Positions 25,929 to 35,735 of a DNA stretch of 64,000 nt are shown in pieces. Position 1 is the first letter of the stretch. Each line of letters starts with the position of its first letter. Under the pieces are notes generated by a model, which saw only the letters and a list, made by a program, of their open reading frames with translations, had not been told where the DNA came from and searched no databases. The position numbers and the translations under genes are program-made. The DNA is taken from positions 62,001 through 126,000 of the forward strand of contig NZ_JBAWJZ010000005.1 of assembly GCF_043876835.1 (NCBI RefSeq), given 5' to 3'. This DNA comes from Yeosuana sp043876835. GTDB lineage: Bacteria > Bacteroidota > Bacteroidia > Flavobacteriales > Flavobacteriaceae.

Positions 25929-28340
25929 TTATCTCAATTTAGGAAAATCGTTAGGACTCAATTCGTGCATTACACTGTAAACAGCTTCAAAAACATCTTC
26001 AACAGAAGGTTTTGAAAAATAATCGCCATCTGTTCCATAAGCTGGTCTATGAGCTTTTGCAGTTAATGTTTTTGGTTGGCTATCTAAAAACTCATAAGCA
26101 TTTTGAGTATTTAAAATTTCATTTAAAATATAGGCTGAAGCTCCACCAGGCACATCTTCATCAATAACCATTACTCGATTTGTTTTAGCAATACTTTTTG
26201 CAATGTCATGATTGATATCAAAAGGAAGCAAGGATTGAATATCTATAACTTCAGCATCAATATCTACCAATTGCAATTCTTTTGCAGCTTGTTCAACAAT
26301 TCGTAATGTAGAACCATAAGAAACCAATGTTATATCAGTACCTTGTTTAACGGTTTCTACAACACCAATAGGGGTTTTAAACTCACCAATATTACTAGGC
26401 ATTTTTTCTTTAAGCCTATAACCGTTTAAGCATTCAATAACTAAAGCTGGTTCATCACCTTTTAAAAGTGTATTGTAGAAACCTGCCGCTTTAGCCATGT
26501 TTCTAGGTACTAATACATGAATGCCACGAACTAAATTTAGAATACCGCCTAATTGTGAACCAGAATGCCAAATACCTTCTAGTCGATGACCACGAGTTCT
26601 TATAATAAGTGGCGCTTTTTGCCGACCTTTGGTTCTATAATGTAAAGTAGCCAAATCATCACTAATTATTTGAAGAGCATACATTAAATAATCTAAATAT
26701 TGAATTTCGGCAATTGGTCTTAAACCTCTCATAGCCATTCCAATACCTTGACCTATAATAGTTGCTTCTCGAATCCCAGTGTCTGAAACTCTCAAATCAC
26801 CATATTTTTCTTGTAAACCTTCCAATCCTTGGTTTACATCGCCTATATAACCAGTGTCTTCTCCAAATATTAAGGCTTCTGGATAGTTGTTAAAAATATA
26901 ATCAAAGTTATCTCTAATAATAATTCTTCCATCAACTAAAGTAGCATCTACATCATAAATTGGTTTTACCTCATTGATTTTAACAGCAGATTTATCTGAT
27001 TCAGAATATAAATGAGAACTAAATTTTTCTTGTACTTCTTTAGAATTTTTGTTTATCCAATTGATAAGATTTTGTTTTTCAATTGAATTGTCTGAAATGT
27101 TATGATGTAAAATTCTTCTAGCAGTTGACAAGACATCTTTTCTAGTTGGTTCTTCAAGAGCTAGTAAACTATTTTTTGCTTTTAGTATAGATTCAGAATT
27201 TGGACAGTTTGTTGCTAAGCGAGTTAAAATTGCTGCAAGTTCTATTCTGTCTTTAAGTATAGGAGCTAAAAAAGCGTCCCAAGCCCTTTTTTTACCATCT
27301 CTAACCTCTCTTTTAATAGTTCTTTCTATTTCAGATAAAGCTTCATTACTGGCAATACCAGTTTCTATCATCCATGAACGCATTTTAAGGTTGCAATCAT
27401 GATCAAGCTCCCAATTTAAGCGATTCTTATTTTTATAACGTTCATGAGAACCAGAAGTTGAATGCCCTTGAGGTTGTGTTAATTCTGTAACATGAATTAA
27501 AACAGGCACATGCTCTTCGCGAGCTATTGAAGCAGCTTCTTGGTAGGTTTCGATTAAATTAGCATAATCCCATCCTTTTACTCGAAGTATTTCGTATCCA
27601 TTACCATTGCTATCGCGTTGAAATCCTTTTAATATTTCAGAGATATTTTCTTTTGACGTTTGATGTCTCGCATGTACAGAAATTCCATATTCATCATCCC
27701 AAACACTTATAATCATAGGTACTTGCAATACACCAGCAGCGTTAATTGTTTCAAAAAATAAACCTTCACTAGTACTTGCATTTCCAATAGTTCCCCACGC
27801 AACTTCATTACCATTTATTGAAAAATTTGTAGTATCAATTCCTTGTACATTTCTGAAAATTTTTGAAGCCTGTGCCAAACCAAGTAACCTTGGCATTTGA
27901 CCAGCAGTAGGAGAGATGTCAGAACTAGAATTATATTGTTTAGTTAAGTCTTTCCAATTCCCATTTTCATCTAAACTGTGTGTGGTGAAATGACCTCCCA
28001 TTTGACGACCAGCCGACATAGGCTCTTTAGTTAAGTCTGTATCTGCATATAAACCTGCGAAAAATTGTTCAATGGTTAATTCACCCAAAGCCATCATGAA
28101 AGTTTGATCGCGATAATAACCAGAACGAAAATCACCTTTTAAAAAGGCTTTAGCCATAGCTAATTGAGGAACTTCTTTACCATCGCCAAAAATACCAAAT
28201 TTTGCTTTTCCTGTTAAAACTTCACGTCTTCCTAATAAACTACATTCACGGCTTGTTACCGCAATTTTATAGTCGTTTAAAACTTCAGTTTTAAAATCCT
28301 CAAATGACATGTTATTTTTCAAATCTGGTAGTGGTTGCAT
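25929..28340 (-). CDS. 2-oxoacid dehydrogenase E1, alpha and beta subunits fused
   Basis: A thiamine-diphosphate enzyme that decarboxylates branched-chain 2-oxoacids (or a related 2-oxoacid) and passes the acyl group to lipoyl-E2. The alpha part is about residues 1-440, with the ThDP-binding loop GNASTSEGLFFETINAAG and QPQGHSTSGSHERYKNK. The beta part is about 465-803 with FGEDTGYIGDVNQGLEGLQE, EIQYLDYLMYALQ and DEDVPGGASAYI. Separate subunits are the rule in many bacteria; one-chain E1 is usual in Bacteroidota. E2 and E3 are not nearby. A TAAATTTG promoter element lies 23 bp upstream of the ATG. Confidence 0.93.
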   Translation of the reverse strand: MQPLPDLKNNMSFEDFKTEVLNDYKIAVTSRECSLLGRREVLTGKAKFGIFGDGKEVPQLAMAKAFLKGDFRSGYYRDQTFMMALGELTIEQFFAGLYADTDLTKEPMSAGRQMGGHFTTHSLDENGNWKDLTKQYNSSSDISPTAGQMPRLLGLAQASKIFRNVQGIDTTNFSINGNEVAWGTIGNASTSEGLFFETINAAGVLQVPMIISVWDDEYGISVHARHQTSKENISEILKGFQRDSNGNGYEILRVKGWDYANLIETYQEAASIAREEHVPVLIHVTELTQPQGHSTSGSHERYKNKNRLNWELDHDCNLKMRSWMIETGIASNEALSEIERTIKREVRDGKKRAWDAFLAPILKDRIELAAILTRLATNCPNSESILKAKNSLLALEEPTRKDVLSTARRILHHNISDNSIEKQNLINWINKNSKEVQEKFSSHLYSESDKSAVKINEVKPIYDVDATLVDGRIIIRDNFDYIFNNYPEALIFGEDTGYIGDVNQGLEGLQEKYGDLRVSDTGIREATIIGQGIGMAMRGLRPIAEIQYLDYLMYALQIISDDLATLHYRTKGRQKAPLIIRTRGHRLEGIWHSGSQLGGILNLVRGIHVLVPRNMAKAAGFYNTLLKGDEPALVIECLNGYRLKEKMPSNIGEFKTPIGVVETVKQGTDITLVSYGSTLRIVEQAAKELQLVDIDAEVIDIQSLLPFDINHDIAKSIAKTNRVMVIDEDVPGGASAYILNEILNTQNAYEFLDSQPKTLTAKAHRPAYGTDGDYFSKPSVEDVFEAVYSVMHELSPNDFPKLR

Positions 28341-28362
28341 GCAAATTAGCTTTCAGGTTCGA

Positions 28363-28370
28363 CAAATTTA
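28363..28370 (-). promoter_or_regulatory. TAnnTTTG promoter element for the 2-oxoacid dehydrogenase
   Basis: TAAATTTG on the minus strand, 22 bases before the ATG at 28340. It matches the Bacteroidota -7 consensus TAnnTTTG. No good -33 TTTG was seen, so support is positional. Confidence 0.5.
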
Positions 28371-28512
28371 GTTAAAGTTTACGGTTCTCGCAATAATAAT
28401 GAACCATTGGGTTTGAAGAATTCTTATTTCTTCAATTTTTTTATTAATTTTTATTGATAATTATCTAATAATATTTAAAATACTTAATAAAAACCTTAAA
28501 AAATTAACATAA

Positions 28513-31341
28513 TTAATACCAACGTCTTCTAAACAATCCAAATAAAGATTTTGGGTCTACTGTAAATTTAAACCTTATTTTTTGGTCATAATTTGGTTGA
28601 CCTATTTCCCATCCAAGATTTGAGTAAATTGGAAAATAAATTTCAAAATAATCTGTTACTAAGTTAATTCGAATACCAGAATCATACACAAATTTTGCGT
28701 TGCTATATTTGTTTTTTACTAAACCAATGTCTGTATAAGCTAAAACATACTTCCATAAAGTGGTGCTTGTGTTAATGCTAGATATCCATTGATTTGCAAA
28801 AGCTGGTTGCAATTTTGATTTAAATCCGCCTTCTGCATCAATATATTGTTGACTAAAAATACCAGTAGATTCTGAGCGTCCTAAATATGCGTAATCAAAC
28901 AAATAATCGGTTGGTCTATCTAAAGCATAACTAAAATAATCTGAGTCGGCATTGTTTGTGTTGCTTAAAAAAGCTCCTGTAAAAAGTCTTAAATTTAATT
29001 GTCTGTTATTTTCGTATAAGCGTCTAAACTCATAATCAAAAGAGAGTTTTGTGAATGTTTTTCCAACTTGAAAATCGGCATACCAACTATTAAATTTTAT
29101 TAAATTATCATTGGAATCTACATACCTTATATTAAAAACACTATAATTAGGTTCTGAAGTGTTTAAGACATTTAAATCTTTATCACGGTTTATATCCAAA
29201 TATCTTAAAAATAAGGCTTCTTTTTTATTAGAACGAAAATCGTCATCTTGTCTAAAGAAAAAAGAAAGGTATGGGGTTATTTGTCTAACAAATAAGCCTG
29301 GAGCATATGATTCATAACTTGATCTCAATCCATAATCAATAGAATATAGATTGCTGTTTTCAATATCATGGATATTAAAAATGTTTACTCTACCTGTTAT
29401 TGATTTAGATTTTAGAGAGTATTTAGGTTCAATTTTGTAATTAAAATGTTTCCTTAAAAGGGTTTTGTTATATGTTTTAATTCCTAAAGTTAAACCATCA
29501 TAAATATTATTATACTCAATTATTGGCATAAAAAATACTTGGTTATAATTAGGGTCTTCAAAGTCCTTAAACAATCTAAATTGCAAAGGTTTGTTATTAA
29601 AAAAGAAGCCTTTTAAAGATTTCCAATTGTCTCTTAAATTAGTCTCAGGTATTATGTTTTCATAATTAAGAACTAATTTATTGGCATCATTTTTTGGGAT
29701 TGTTATGGTTTTGCTTTTTGATACATTTTCAATCCATGTTTTTGATACAATTTCATCATTATTTAAAGCATATAATGATATTGGCATATTATTATTTACT
29801 TTATTTTTAATGGTAAGTGTAACAGAATCTTCGCTTTTTATAACATTCTTAATTTTAAAATCTATTTTTTTTCTTGTTGTTAAATAATCATCGAAAAACC
29901 AATCTAAATCTTTATTGGTTTTAGTTTTTAAAAAGGTTTCAAAGCTTTCTGCTTTGGTTATTTTAATTTTATTTTCAGATAAATAAGATTTTATGGTGTT
30001 TTCTAAAATATTTGAATTAATAAAATCATCAAGGTATTTTAAACCAATACCAGCTTTGTATTTATTGGCAATACTTTTATTGAATTTTAATAAAGAATCC
30101 TTGGCCATTGTAAGTGGTTGATCTCTATTTGTTCTTGCCATGAGCATATATGCAAGAATGTACTTGTCGTTAAAATCTAAATCGGCGGCATGAAAAGAAC
30201 GAATTCCCCAAACATCAGCTATATTGCCCAAAAACTTCATGTTTGGATAATTTATTTCGACATACTTCATTAAAAAATAAATTTGTAAACCATCAAGAAG
30301 CCATTGTTCTTTTCTTGGGTTTACTAAAAGTGTATTTTCTAAATAATTATATAAAGCAATTTTTAAAAGTTTTAATTCATATTGAAAATTTTCAGGGTAC
30401 GGATGAATAAATTTTGGTAAAAAATTTAATCCGTAAATAGGGTCTTTTAAATAATCAATGTTCGTTAGTAAAAGTTTTTCGTGAGGATAGTCTCCAAGGT
30501 TTTCAAAAATAAATTTTGTTATTTTTTCTGTTATTAGAACTTTGTCAATAACTGCTAAATTGGCATCATCAATATTAGAAATAAGAGAAAAATTATCAGC
30601 TTCAATGGTGTTGAAATCTGGAGCTTTACTTAAAAATAATTTATTATTAACTCTATTGTTTCCTGTTAATGTAATAGTTTGATTAATAGAATTTTGAACC
30701 ACATTACTTGTATTTAATTCTGAAGTAACTGTATATTCTTTTGGGCACACTATTTCTAAAGATATATTGGCATTAGGTATGTATAAATCATCTAAATCTT
30801 TATTGCTGTAATATTGCCATTCTCCATCATAAACTGCTGGGGTAATGTACCAATATCTTAAATTAATATCGCCAGTTGGACTAATACCATAACTTGTAAA
30901 TTTATCATTTGGGATTTGTACTATATATGAAAGATTAATCTTGTATGATTCATTAGGTTGCAAAGGAGTTTTTAACTCTACTTTAATAACATCTAATTGA
31001 CCGGGAAGTGTTTCATAAAATAAATCTTCTTGATTTTGTTTTATTGATGTAACAACAGAATATCCTCTGTCTTCATTTTTTGCAAGATGAAATTCATTTT
31101 TGTATTCATCGGCCATTCTAGTAGCCAAAGGTGTTTTTTTTGTTGAATAGCTATTACTCCAATCATTTAAATAGATTGTCTTTAACACATCGTTAGAGGT
31201 GTTTTTATACTCAATACTTTGAGATATAGCAATTTGCTTTTTTTCAATATTAAATACAGCCCTTAGGTCAATTTTGTTTTGACCGAACATACTAAAGCAT
31301 AAAAAGCTTAATAGCGAAAAGCTTAATAATTTGAATTTCAA
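28513..31341 (-). CDS. M1-aminopeptidase-like protein lacking the zinc site, with C-terminal barrel-like region
   Basis: 942 residues with a leader (ends CFSMFGQ). The first part, to about residue 490, has the order of M1 (gluzincin) peptidases: a beta-sandwich (IYLNDWSNSYS, LQPNESYKINLSYIVQIP) and then the catalytic-like domain. The expected HExxH is absent; around residue 330 the aligned place reads FQYELKLLKIALYNY, and the usual WLNEGFA is WLLDGLQIYF. Residues about 560-942 consist of aromatic-rich alternating strands ending FRRRWY, suggesting an outer-membrane barrel. So it is probably a non-enzymatic, membrane-inserted protein. It follows the LOG gene by 100 bp and probably shares the uvrA transcript. 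Its role is unknown. Confidence 0.78.
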   Translation of the reverse strand: MKFKLLSFSLLSFLCFSMFGQNKIDLRAVFNIEKKQIAISQSIEYKNTSNDVLKTIYLNDWSNSYSTKKTPLATRMADEYKNEFHLAKNEDRGYSVVTSIKQNQEDLFYETLPGQLDVIKVELKTPLQPNESYKINLSYIVQIPNDKFTSYGISPTGDINLRYWYITPAVYDGEWQYYSNKDLDDLYIPNANISLEIVCPKEYTVTSELNTSNVVQNSINQTITLTGNNRVNNKLFLSKAPDFNTIEADNFSLISNIDDANLAVIDKVLITEKITKFIFENLGDYPHEKLLLTNIDYLKDPIYGLNFLPKFIHPYPENFQYELKLLKIALYNYLENTLLVNPRKEQWLLDGLQIYFLMKYVEINYPNMKFLGNIADVWGIRSFHAADLDFNDKYILAYMLMARTNRDQPLTMAKDSLLKFNKSIANKYKAGIGLKYLDDFINSNILENTIKSYLSENKIKITKAESFETFLKTKTNKDLDWFFDDYLTTRKKIDFKIKNVIKSEDSVTLTIKNKVNNNMPISLYALNNDEIVSKTWIENVSKSKTITIPKNDANKLVLNYENIIPETNLRDNWKSLKGFFFNNKPLQFRLFKDFEDPNYNQVFFMPIIEYNNIYDGLTLGIKTYNKTLLRKHFNYKIEPKYSLKSKSITGRVNIFNIHDIENSNLYSIDYGLRSSYESYAPGLFVRQITPYLSFFFRQDDDFRSNKKEALFLRYLDINRDKDLNVLNTSEPNYSVFNIRYVDSNDNLIKFNSWYADFQVGKTFTKLSFDYEFRRLYENNRQLNLRLFTGAFLSNTNNADSDYFSYALDRPTDYLFDYAYLGRSESTGIFSQQYIDAEGGFKSKLQPAFANQWISSINTSTTLWKYVLAYTDIGLVKNKYSNAKFVYDSGIRINLVTDYFEIYFPIYSNLGWEIGQPNYDQKIRFKFTVDPKSLFGLFRRRWY

Positions 31342-31440
31342 TTTATTTAATAAACATTAAGGTTAATAGCTTTGGTAGGTTGGTTCGTCAATATAGTAAA
31401 TTTATAATTTGTTTATGTAACATTTAAAAAGGAATAAATA

Positions 31441-32130
31441 CTAAAAATTTGGACTAAAATCTGATTCTTTATAAAATGCATCTAAAATCTCAATCACTTC
31501 ATTTTCAGTGTCTACTATGTGGATTAAATCTAAATCTTTCTCACTTATATTACCAAATTCTTTTAAAAGTTTTTGTTTAACCCAATCAAAAAGACCTTCC
31601 CAAAATTCTTTACCGACCAAAATAATGGGAAATTTTTCAATTTTATGAGTTTGTATTAGTGTGATGGCTTCAAATAATTCATCAAGAGTTCCAAAACCTC
31701 CTGGCATTACAACAAAGCCTTGTGAATATTTAACAAACATAACTTTTCTAACGAAGAAATAATCAAAATCAAGACTTTTATCACTATCAATATAAGGATT
31801 GTCATGTTGTTCAAAAGGTAATTCAATATTTAAACCTACTGATGTTCCTCCACCCAAATGAGCTCCTTTATTACCAGCTTCCATGATACCTGGACCGCCA
31901 CCGGTTATTACACCATAACCAGATTCTACAATTTTTTTAGCTATTTTTTCTGCTAATTGATAATACTTGTTATCAGGTTTGGTTCTTGCTGATCCAAAAA
32001 TTGATACACAAGGACCAATTTTACTCATTTTTTCAAACCCACTTACAAACTCGCCCATGATTTTAAAAATAGCCCATGAGTCGTTTGTTTTTATTTCATT
32101 CCATCCTTTTGGATGTAGTTCTTGTCTCAT
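31441..32130 (-). CDS. LOG family protein (TIGR00730-like)
   Basis: A Rossmann-fold protein of the LOG group, many of which cleave cytokinin-type nucleotides or purine nucleoside monophosphates to base and ribose phosphate. The motifs are VITGGGPGIMEAGNKGA and MPGGFGTLDELFEA (the PGGxGTxxE catalytic signature). The length of 229 fits the longer, bacterial type II group. It is encoded 21 bp after uvrA and is probably in the same operon. The physiological substrate is unknown; lysine decarboxylase labels for this family are mistaken. Confidence 0.93.
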   Translation of the reverse strand: MRQELHPKGWNEIKTNDSWAIFKIMGEFVSGFEKMSKIGPCVSIFGSARTKPDNKYYQLAEKIAKKIVESGYGVITGGGPGIMEAGNKGAHLGGGTSVGLNIELPFEQHDNPYIDSDKSLDFDYFFVRKVMFVKYSQGFVVMPGGFGTLDELFEAITLIQTHKIEKFPIILVGKEFWEGLFDWVKQKLLKEFGNISEKDLDLIHIVDTENEVIEILDAFYKESDFSPNF

Positions 32131-32151
32131 ATAAAAATTATTTAAAACTTG

Positions 32152-34983
32152 CTAATTTAATTCTTTTTTAAGGAACTGTGCTGTATAGCTTTTTTTGTGC
32201 TTAATTACTTCTTCTGGAGTGCCTTCTACAATAATTTGTCCGCCACCTTTTCCGCCTTCATATCCAATATCAATAATATGGTCAACGGTTTTTATAACAT
32301 CTAAATTGTGTTCAATAATTAAAACGGTATTTCCTTTGTCAACCAATTTATTTAATACATGCATTAACACTCTAATATCTTCAAAATGTAAACCTGTAGT
32401 AGGTTCATCTAAAATATAAAAGGTATTTCCTGTGTCTCGTTTACTTAACTCTGTGGCTAACTTGATTCGTTGCGCTTCTCCACCAGAAAGGGTAGTACTT
32501 TGTTGACCTAATGTAATATACCCTAAACCAACATCTTCTATAGTTTTTAGTTTATTATGTATTTTAGGAATATGCTCGAAAAATTCAACGGCATCACTAA
32601 TAGTCATGTCTAAAACGTCGCTGATAGATTTTCCTTTGTAGCGAATTTCAAGGGTTTCTCTATTAAATCTTTTGCCTTGGCATGTTTCACATTCCACATA
32701 AACATCCGGAAGGAAATTCATTTCTATCACTCGTAAACCTCCTCCTTGACATGTTTCACAACGTCCTCCAGCTACATTAAAACTAAATCTACCGGCTTTA
32801 TAACCACGAATCATGGCCTCAGGTATTTTAGCAAACAGACTTCTTATTTCACTAAATGTTCCGGTGTAAGTTACAGGATTACTTCTTGGAGTTCTTCCAA
32901 TTGGGGATTGGTTTACATCAATAACTTTATCGATATGTTTTAAACCGTCAATACTTTTATAAGGCATTGGTTTTTTTACACCATTAAAATAATGGGCATT
33001 TAAAATAGGATAAAGGGTTTCGTTTATTAAAGTGGATTTACCACTTCCAGACACGCCTGTTACTCCAATCATTTTTCCTAAAGGAAAAGATACGGATACA
33101 TTTTTTAAATTATTCCCGGTGCAACCTTTTAGAGAGATGGCATTTCCATTTCCTTTTCTGCGTTTTTTTGGGATTTCTATTTTTTTAGTTCCGTTTAGGT
33201 AATCTGCTGTTAGTGTGTGATGTGTTTTTAACTCATCTGGTGTACCAATACTAATAATTTCACCTCCATGTTTTCCTGCTTTCGGGCCAATATCAATTAC
33301 ATAATCTGCACGCTCAATCATGTCTTTGTCGTGCTCTACAACGATGACAGAATTGCCAATATCCCTTAAAGAAATAAGTGAATCGATAAGTTTTTCATTA
33401 TCGCGCTGATGCAATCCAATGCTTGGTTCATCTAAAATATAGAGTACACCAACCAGTTGAGAACCAATTTGAGTTGCCAAACGAATGCGTTGTGCTTCAC
33501 CGCCAGACAATGATTTTGAACTTCTGTTTAAGGTTAAGTAGTTTAATCCAACATCTAATAAAAACTTCAATCTCGCATTAATCTCTTTAATGATTTCTTC
33601 TGAAATTTTGAACTGTTTTTCAGATAGATGGTTATGTAAATCATGAAACCATTTAGAGAGTTCAATAATATCTGTGTTAGCTAAATCAGCAATATTTTTA
33701 TCATTAACTTTAAAATATAATGATTCTTTTTTAAGTCTTGAACCATTGCATTCTGGACAAATAATTTTATCCATATAATCTTTGGCCCATCTTTTTAAAG
33801 AAGTCGATTCGGCTGTTTTGTATTGGTTTTCAATAAAATTAGCAACGCCTTCAAAATCAATTTTATAATCTCTGGTTACACCTAAAATTTTACTTTCAAC
33901 TGAAAATTTTTCGTTGCCACCATATAAAATCATATGTTTAGCTTCTTGTGGAATACTTTTATAAGAGTCGGTTAATTTAAAATTAAAGCGTTGTGCTATA
34001 ATTTCAAGTTGTTTAAATATCCAGCTATTTTTTTCTGGTCCATGTGGTGCTAAAGCACCATTTTTTATAGATAACGAATCGTCTGGAACAATTTTTCTTT
34101 CATTCACTTGATGCAAGGAACCAATACCATTACAATTTGGGCAAGCACCTTTTGGGGAGTTAAACGAAAAATTATTTGGTTCGGGATTAGGGTAAGAAAT
34201 ACCAGAAGAAGGACACATTAAATTCCTGCTAAAATACCTTGTTTCCTTAGAGTCTTGATCTATAACCATTAAAACATCTTCACCATGATACATGGCCGTA
34301 TTGATAGACTCATTTAAACGTTTGTCATTTTCATTCGAGTCATCAATAACTAATCTGTCAATTACAATTTCAATGTCATGTGTTTTGTACCTGTCTAGTT
34401 TCATGCCCTTGGTGAGATCATGAATTTCTCCATCGGTTCTAACTTTTACAAAACCTTGTTTTGCAATTTGCTCAAATAACTCTCTGTAATGTCCTTTTCG
34501 TGAACGAACTACTGGAGCCAATATGTTAATACGTTTGCCTTTAAAATTGCTTATAATAAGCTCTTTAATTTGAGCATCATTATAACTTACCATCTTTTCG
34601 CCCGTATTATAGCTATAAGCATCAGATGCACGAGCATATAATAAACGTAAAAAGTCGTATATTTCTGTAATGGTACCAACTGTAGAACGCGGTGATTTAC
34701 TGGTTGTTTTTTGCTCAATAGCAATTACTGGCGAAAGGCCATCAATTTTATCGACATCTGGTCGCTCTAAACCCCCTAAAAATTGTCTGGCATACGCAGA
34801 AAAGGTTTCAATATAACGTCGCTGTCCTTCAGCATAAATGGTATCAAAAGCCAATGATGATTTGCCACTTCCAGATAAGCCAGTAATAACAACCAGCTTT
34901 TCTCTTGGAATTGTAACATCAATATTTTTAAGGTTGTGTACACGTGCACCTTGTACCTCAATACAATCATCAAATTGGCTCAT
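32152..34983 (-). CDS. uvrA: Excinuclease ABC subunit A
   Basis: The damage-recognising ATPase of nucleotide excision repair. There are two ABC modules: Walker A GLSGSGKSSLAFDT and GVSGSGKSTLINETL, signatures SLSGGEAQRIRLA and TLSGGEAQRIKLA, and Walker B regions LYILDEPSIGLHQRDN and FYILDEPTTGLHFEDI. Zinc-binding CPECNGSRLK and CETCQGGGLRV with CETCQGKRFN are present. The ATG at 34983 (SQFDDCIEVQGARVHNLKN) is preferred: the upstream ATG at 35001 overlaps a promoter element (34999-35006), so it would not be in the message. About 943 residues, normal. LOG follows. Confidence 0.97.
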   Translation of the reverse strand: MSQFDDCIEVQGARVHNLKNIDVTIPREKLVVITGLSGSGKSSLAFDTIYAEGQRRYIETFSAYARQFLGGLERPDVDKIDGLSPVIAIEQKTTSKSPRSTVGTITEIYDFLRLLYARASDAYSYNTGEKMVSYNDAQIKELIISNFKGKRINILAPVVRSRKGHYRELFEQIAKQGFVKVRTDGEIHDLTKGMKLDRYKTHDIEIVIDRLVIDDSNENDKRLNESINTAMYHGEDVLMVIDQDSKETRYFSRNLMCPSSGISYPNPEPNNFSFNSPKGACPNCNGIGSLHQVNERKIVPDDSLSIKNGALAPHGPEKNSWIFKQLEIIAQRFNFKLTDSYKSIPQEAKHMILYGGNEKFSVESKILGVTRDYKIDFEGVANFIENQYKTAESTSLKRWAKDYMDKIICPECNGSRLKKESLYFKVNDKNIADLANTDIIELSKWFHDLHNHLSEKQFKISEEIIKEINARLKFLLDVGLNYLTLNRSSKSLSGGEAQRIRLATQIGSQLVGVLYILDEPSIGLHQRDNEKLIDSLISLRDIGNSVIVVEHDKDMIERADYVIDIGPKAGKHGGEIISIGTPDELKTHHTLTADYLNGTKKIEIPKKRRKGNGNAISLKGCTGNNLKNVSVSFPLGKMIGVTGVSGSGKSTLINETLYPILNAHYFNGVKKPMPYKSIDGLKHIDKVIDVNQSPIGRTPRSNPVTYTGTFSEIRSLFAKIPEAMIRGYKAGRFSFNVAGGRCETCQGGGLRVIEMNFLPDVYVECETCQGKRFNRETLEIRYKGKSISDVLDMTISDAVEFFEHIPKIHNKLKTIEDVGLGYITLGQQSTTLSGGEAQRIKLATELSKRDTGNTFYILDEPTTGLHFEDIRVLMHVLNKLVDKGNTVLIIEHNLDVIKTVDHIIDIGYEGGKGGGQIIVEGTPEEVIKHKKSYTAQFLKKELN

Positions 34984-34998
34984 AAATTCGCAAAAGTG

Positions 34999-35006
34999 CA
35001 AAGTTA
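34999..35006 (-). promoter_or_regulatory. TAnnTTTG promoter element for uvrA
   Basis: TAACTTTG on minus, 15 bases before the ATG at 34983. A transcription start about seven bases after it would exclude the longer open frame beginning at 35001. It fits the Bacteroidota -7 consensus. Confidence 0.55.
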
Positions 35007-35084
35007 CAATTTTAGTGCTAATTTTTAATTGTCAATACTGTTAGATTTATTATAATTGTTATGTGAAATTAATTAAAGGTAAAT

Positions 35085-35609
35085 ATGAAACTACTAGGAA
35101 TAGGTTCTCGAATTAATCATTCAGAATATGGAAAAGGAGTAATCACAAATGTATCTTCTAAGCATTATTGGGTGACTTTTATTGAAAACGGATTAGAAAC
35201 CATTGATTTAGACAGTGAGTTTGAAATTATTGAATCTGCTGAAAATGAAGTTGATACCGTTAGTTTTTTTGATGTAGAAAGAAGTCTTACAGAAATATTG
35301 AAAAAATGGAGTGATGTGACTGAAATTGTTCCAATTGCTGATAAATGGAAAGGAGGGAAGTTAATTCTCGAACCTGGAGATACCAGCTTAAAGGCAAGTG
35401 AAATTCCAATTGACACTTTTTTTCATAAAATTACTATGGTGCGTGACCGTTTGAGAGTAATGGAACAAAAAATAAACTCGAGTAATTTAGATGAACAGGA
35501 AAAGATAGATTTGCAACAATACATTACTAGAAGTTATGGTAGTTTAACAACCTTTAATGTGTTGTTCAAATTAAAAACACAGCAATTTGTTGGGCAAAAA
35601 TCAAGTTAA
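35085..35609 (+). CDS. Conserved hypothetical protein with Tudor/KOW-like N-terminus
   Basis: 174 residues, soluble. Residues 1-50 (GIGSRINHSEYGKGVITNVS, YWVTFIENGLETIDL) look like the small beta-barrel at the C-terminus of UvrD/PcrA helicases (binds RNA polymerase there) or similar KOW folds. The rest is mostly helical (RDRLRVMEQKINSSNLDEQE) and includes LILEPGDTSLKASEIP, conserved in the Bacteroidota homologues I recall. It is divergent from uvrA with 101 bp between. A role in repair or transcription is suggested only by the fold and neighbour. I do not know a tested function. Confidence 0.78.
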   Translation: MKLLGIGSRINHSEYGKGVITNVSSKHYWVTFIENGLETIDLDSEFEIIESAENEVDTVSFFDVERSLTEILKKWSDVTEIVPIADKWKGGKLILEPGDTSLKASEIPIDTFFHKITMVRDRLRVMEQKINSSNLDEQEKIDLQQYITRSYGSLTTFNVLFKLKTQQFVGQKSS

Positions 35610-35620
35610 ACTATCTATTG

Positions 35621-35655
35621 TTAGTCATGTCGAACATGATGGGACATCACATAGG
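35621..35655. repeat. Short intergenic repeat, family B, partial copy
   Basis: TTAGTCATGTCGAA at 35621-35634 followed by GGGACATCACATAGG. The same start and GACATC(A/T)C phrase occur in the fuller copies at 36038-36132 and 40858-40943. Only one arm can be seen here, so it is probably a remnant. Confidence 0.55.
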
Positions 35656-35700
35656 TAGTTAACTTTTACTGTGTTTATGCATTAATGTTAATAAACTTAT

Positions 35701-35735
35701 TTAGTAGCTTTAATATTAGTAATTTCAATTCCTAA
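35701..35735. repeat. 35-bp direct repeat, copy 1 (remnant of a gene 3' end)
   Basis: 33 of 35 bases match 36165-36199, which encodes the C-terminus of the minus-strand protein at 36161-36877. On minus this copy reads LGIEITNIKATK then stop, against LGIEITNIKGTN in the intact gene. Similarity ends abruptly upstream, so it is a tail left from a second copy or a duplication made by an insertion. Confidence 0.75.
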
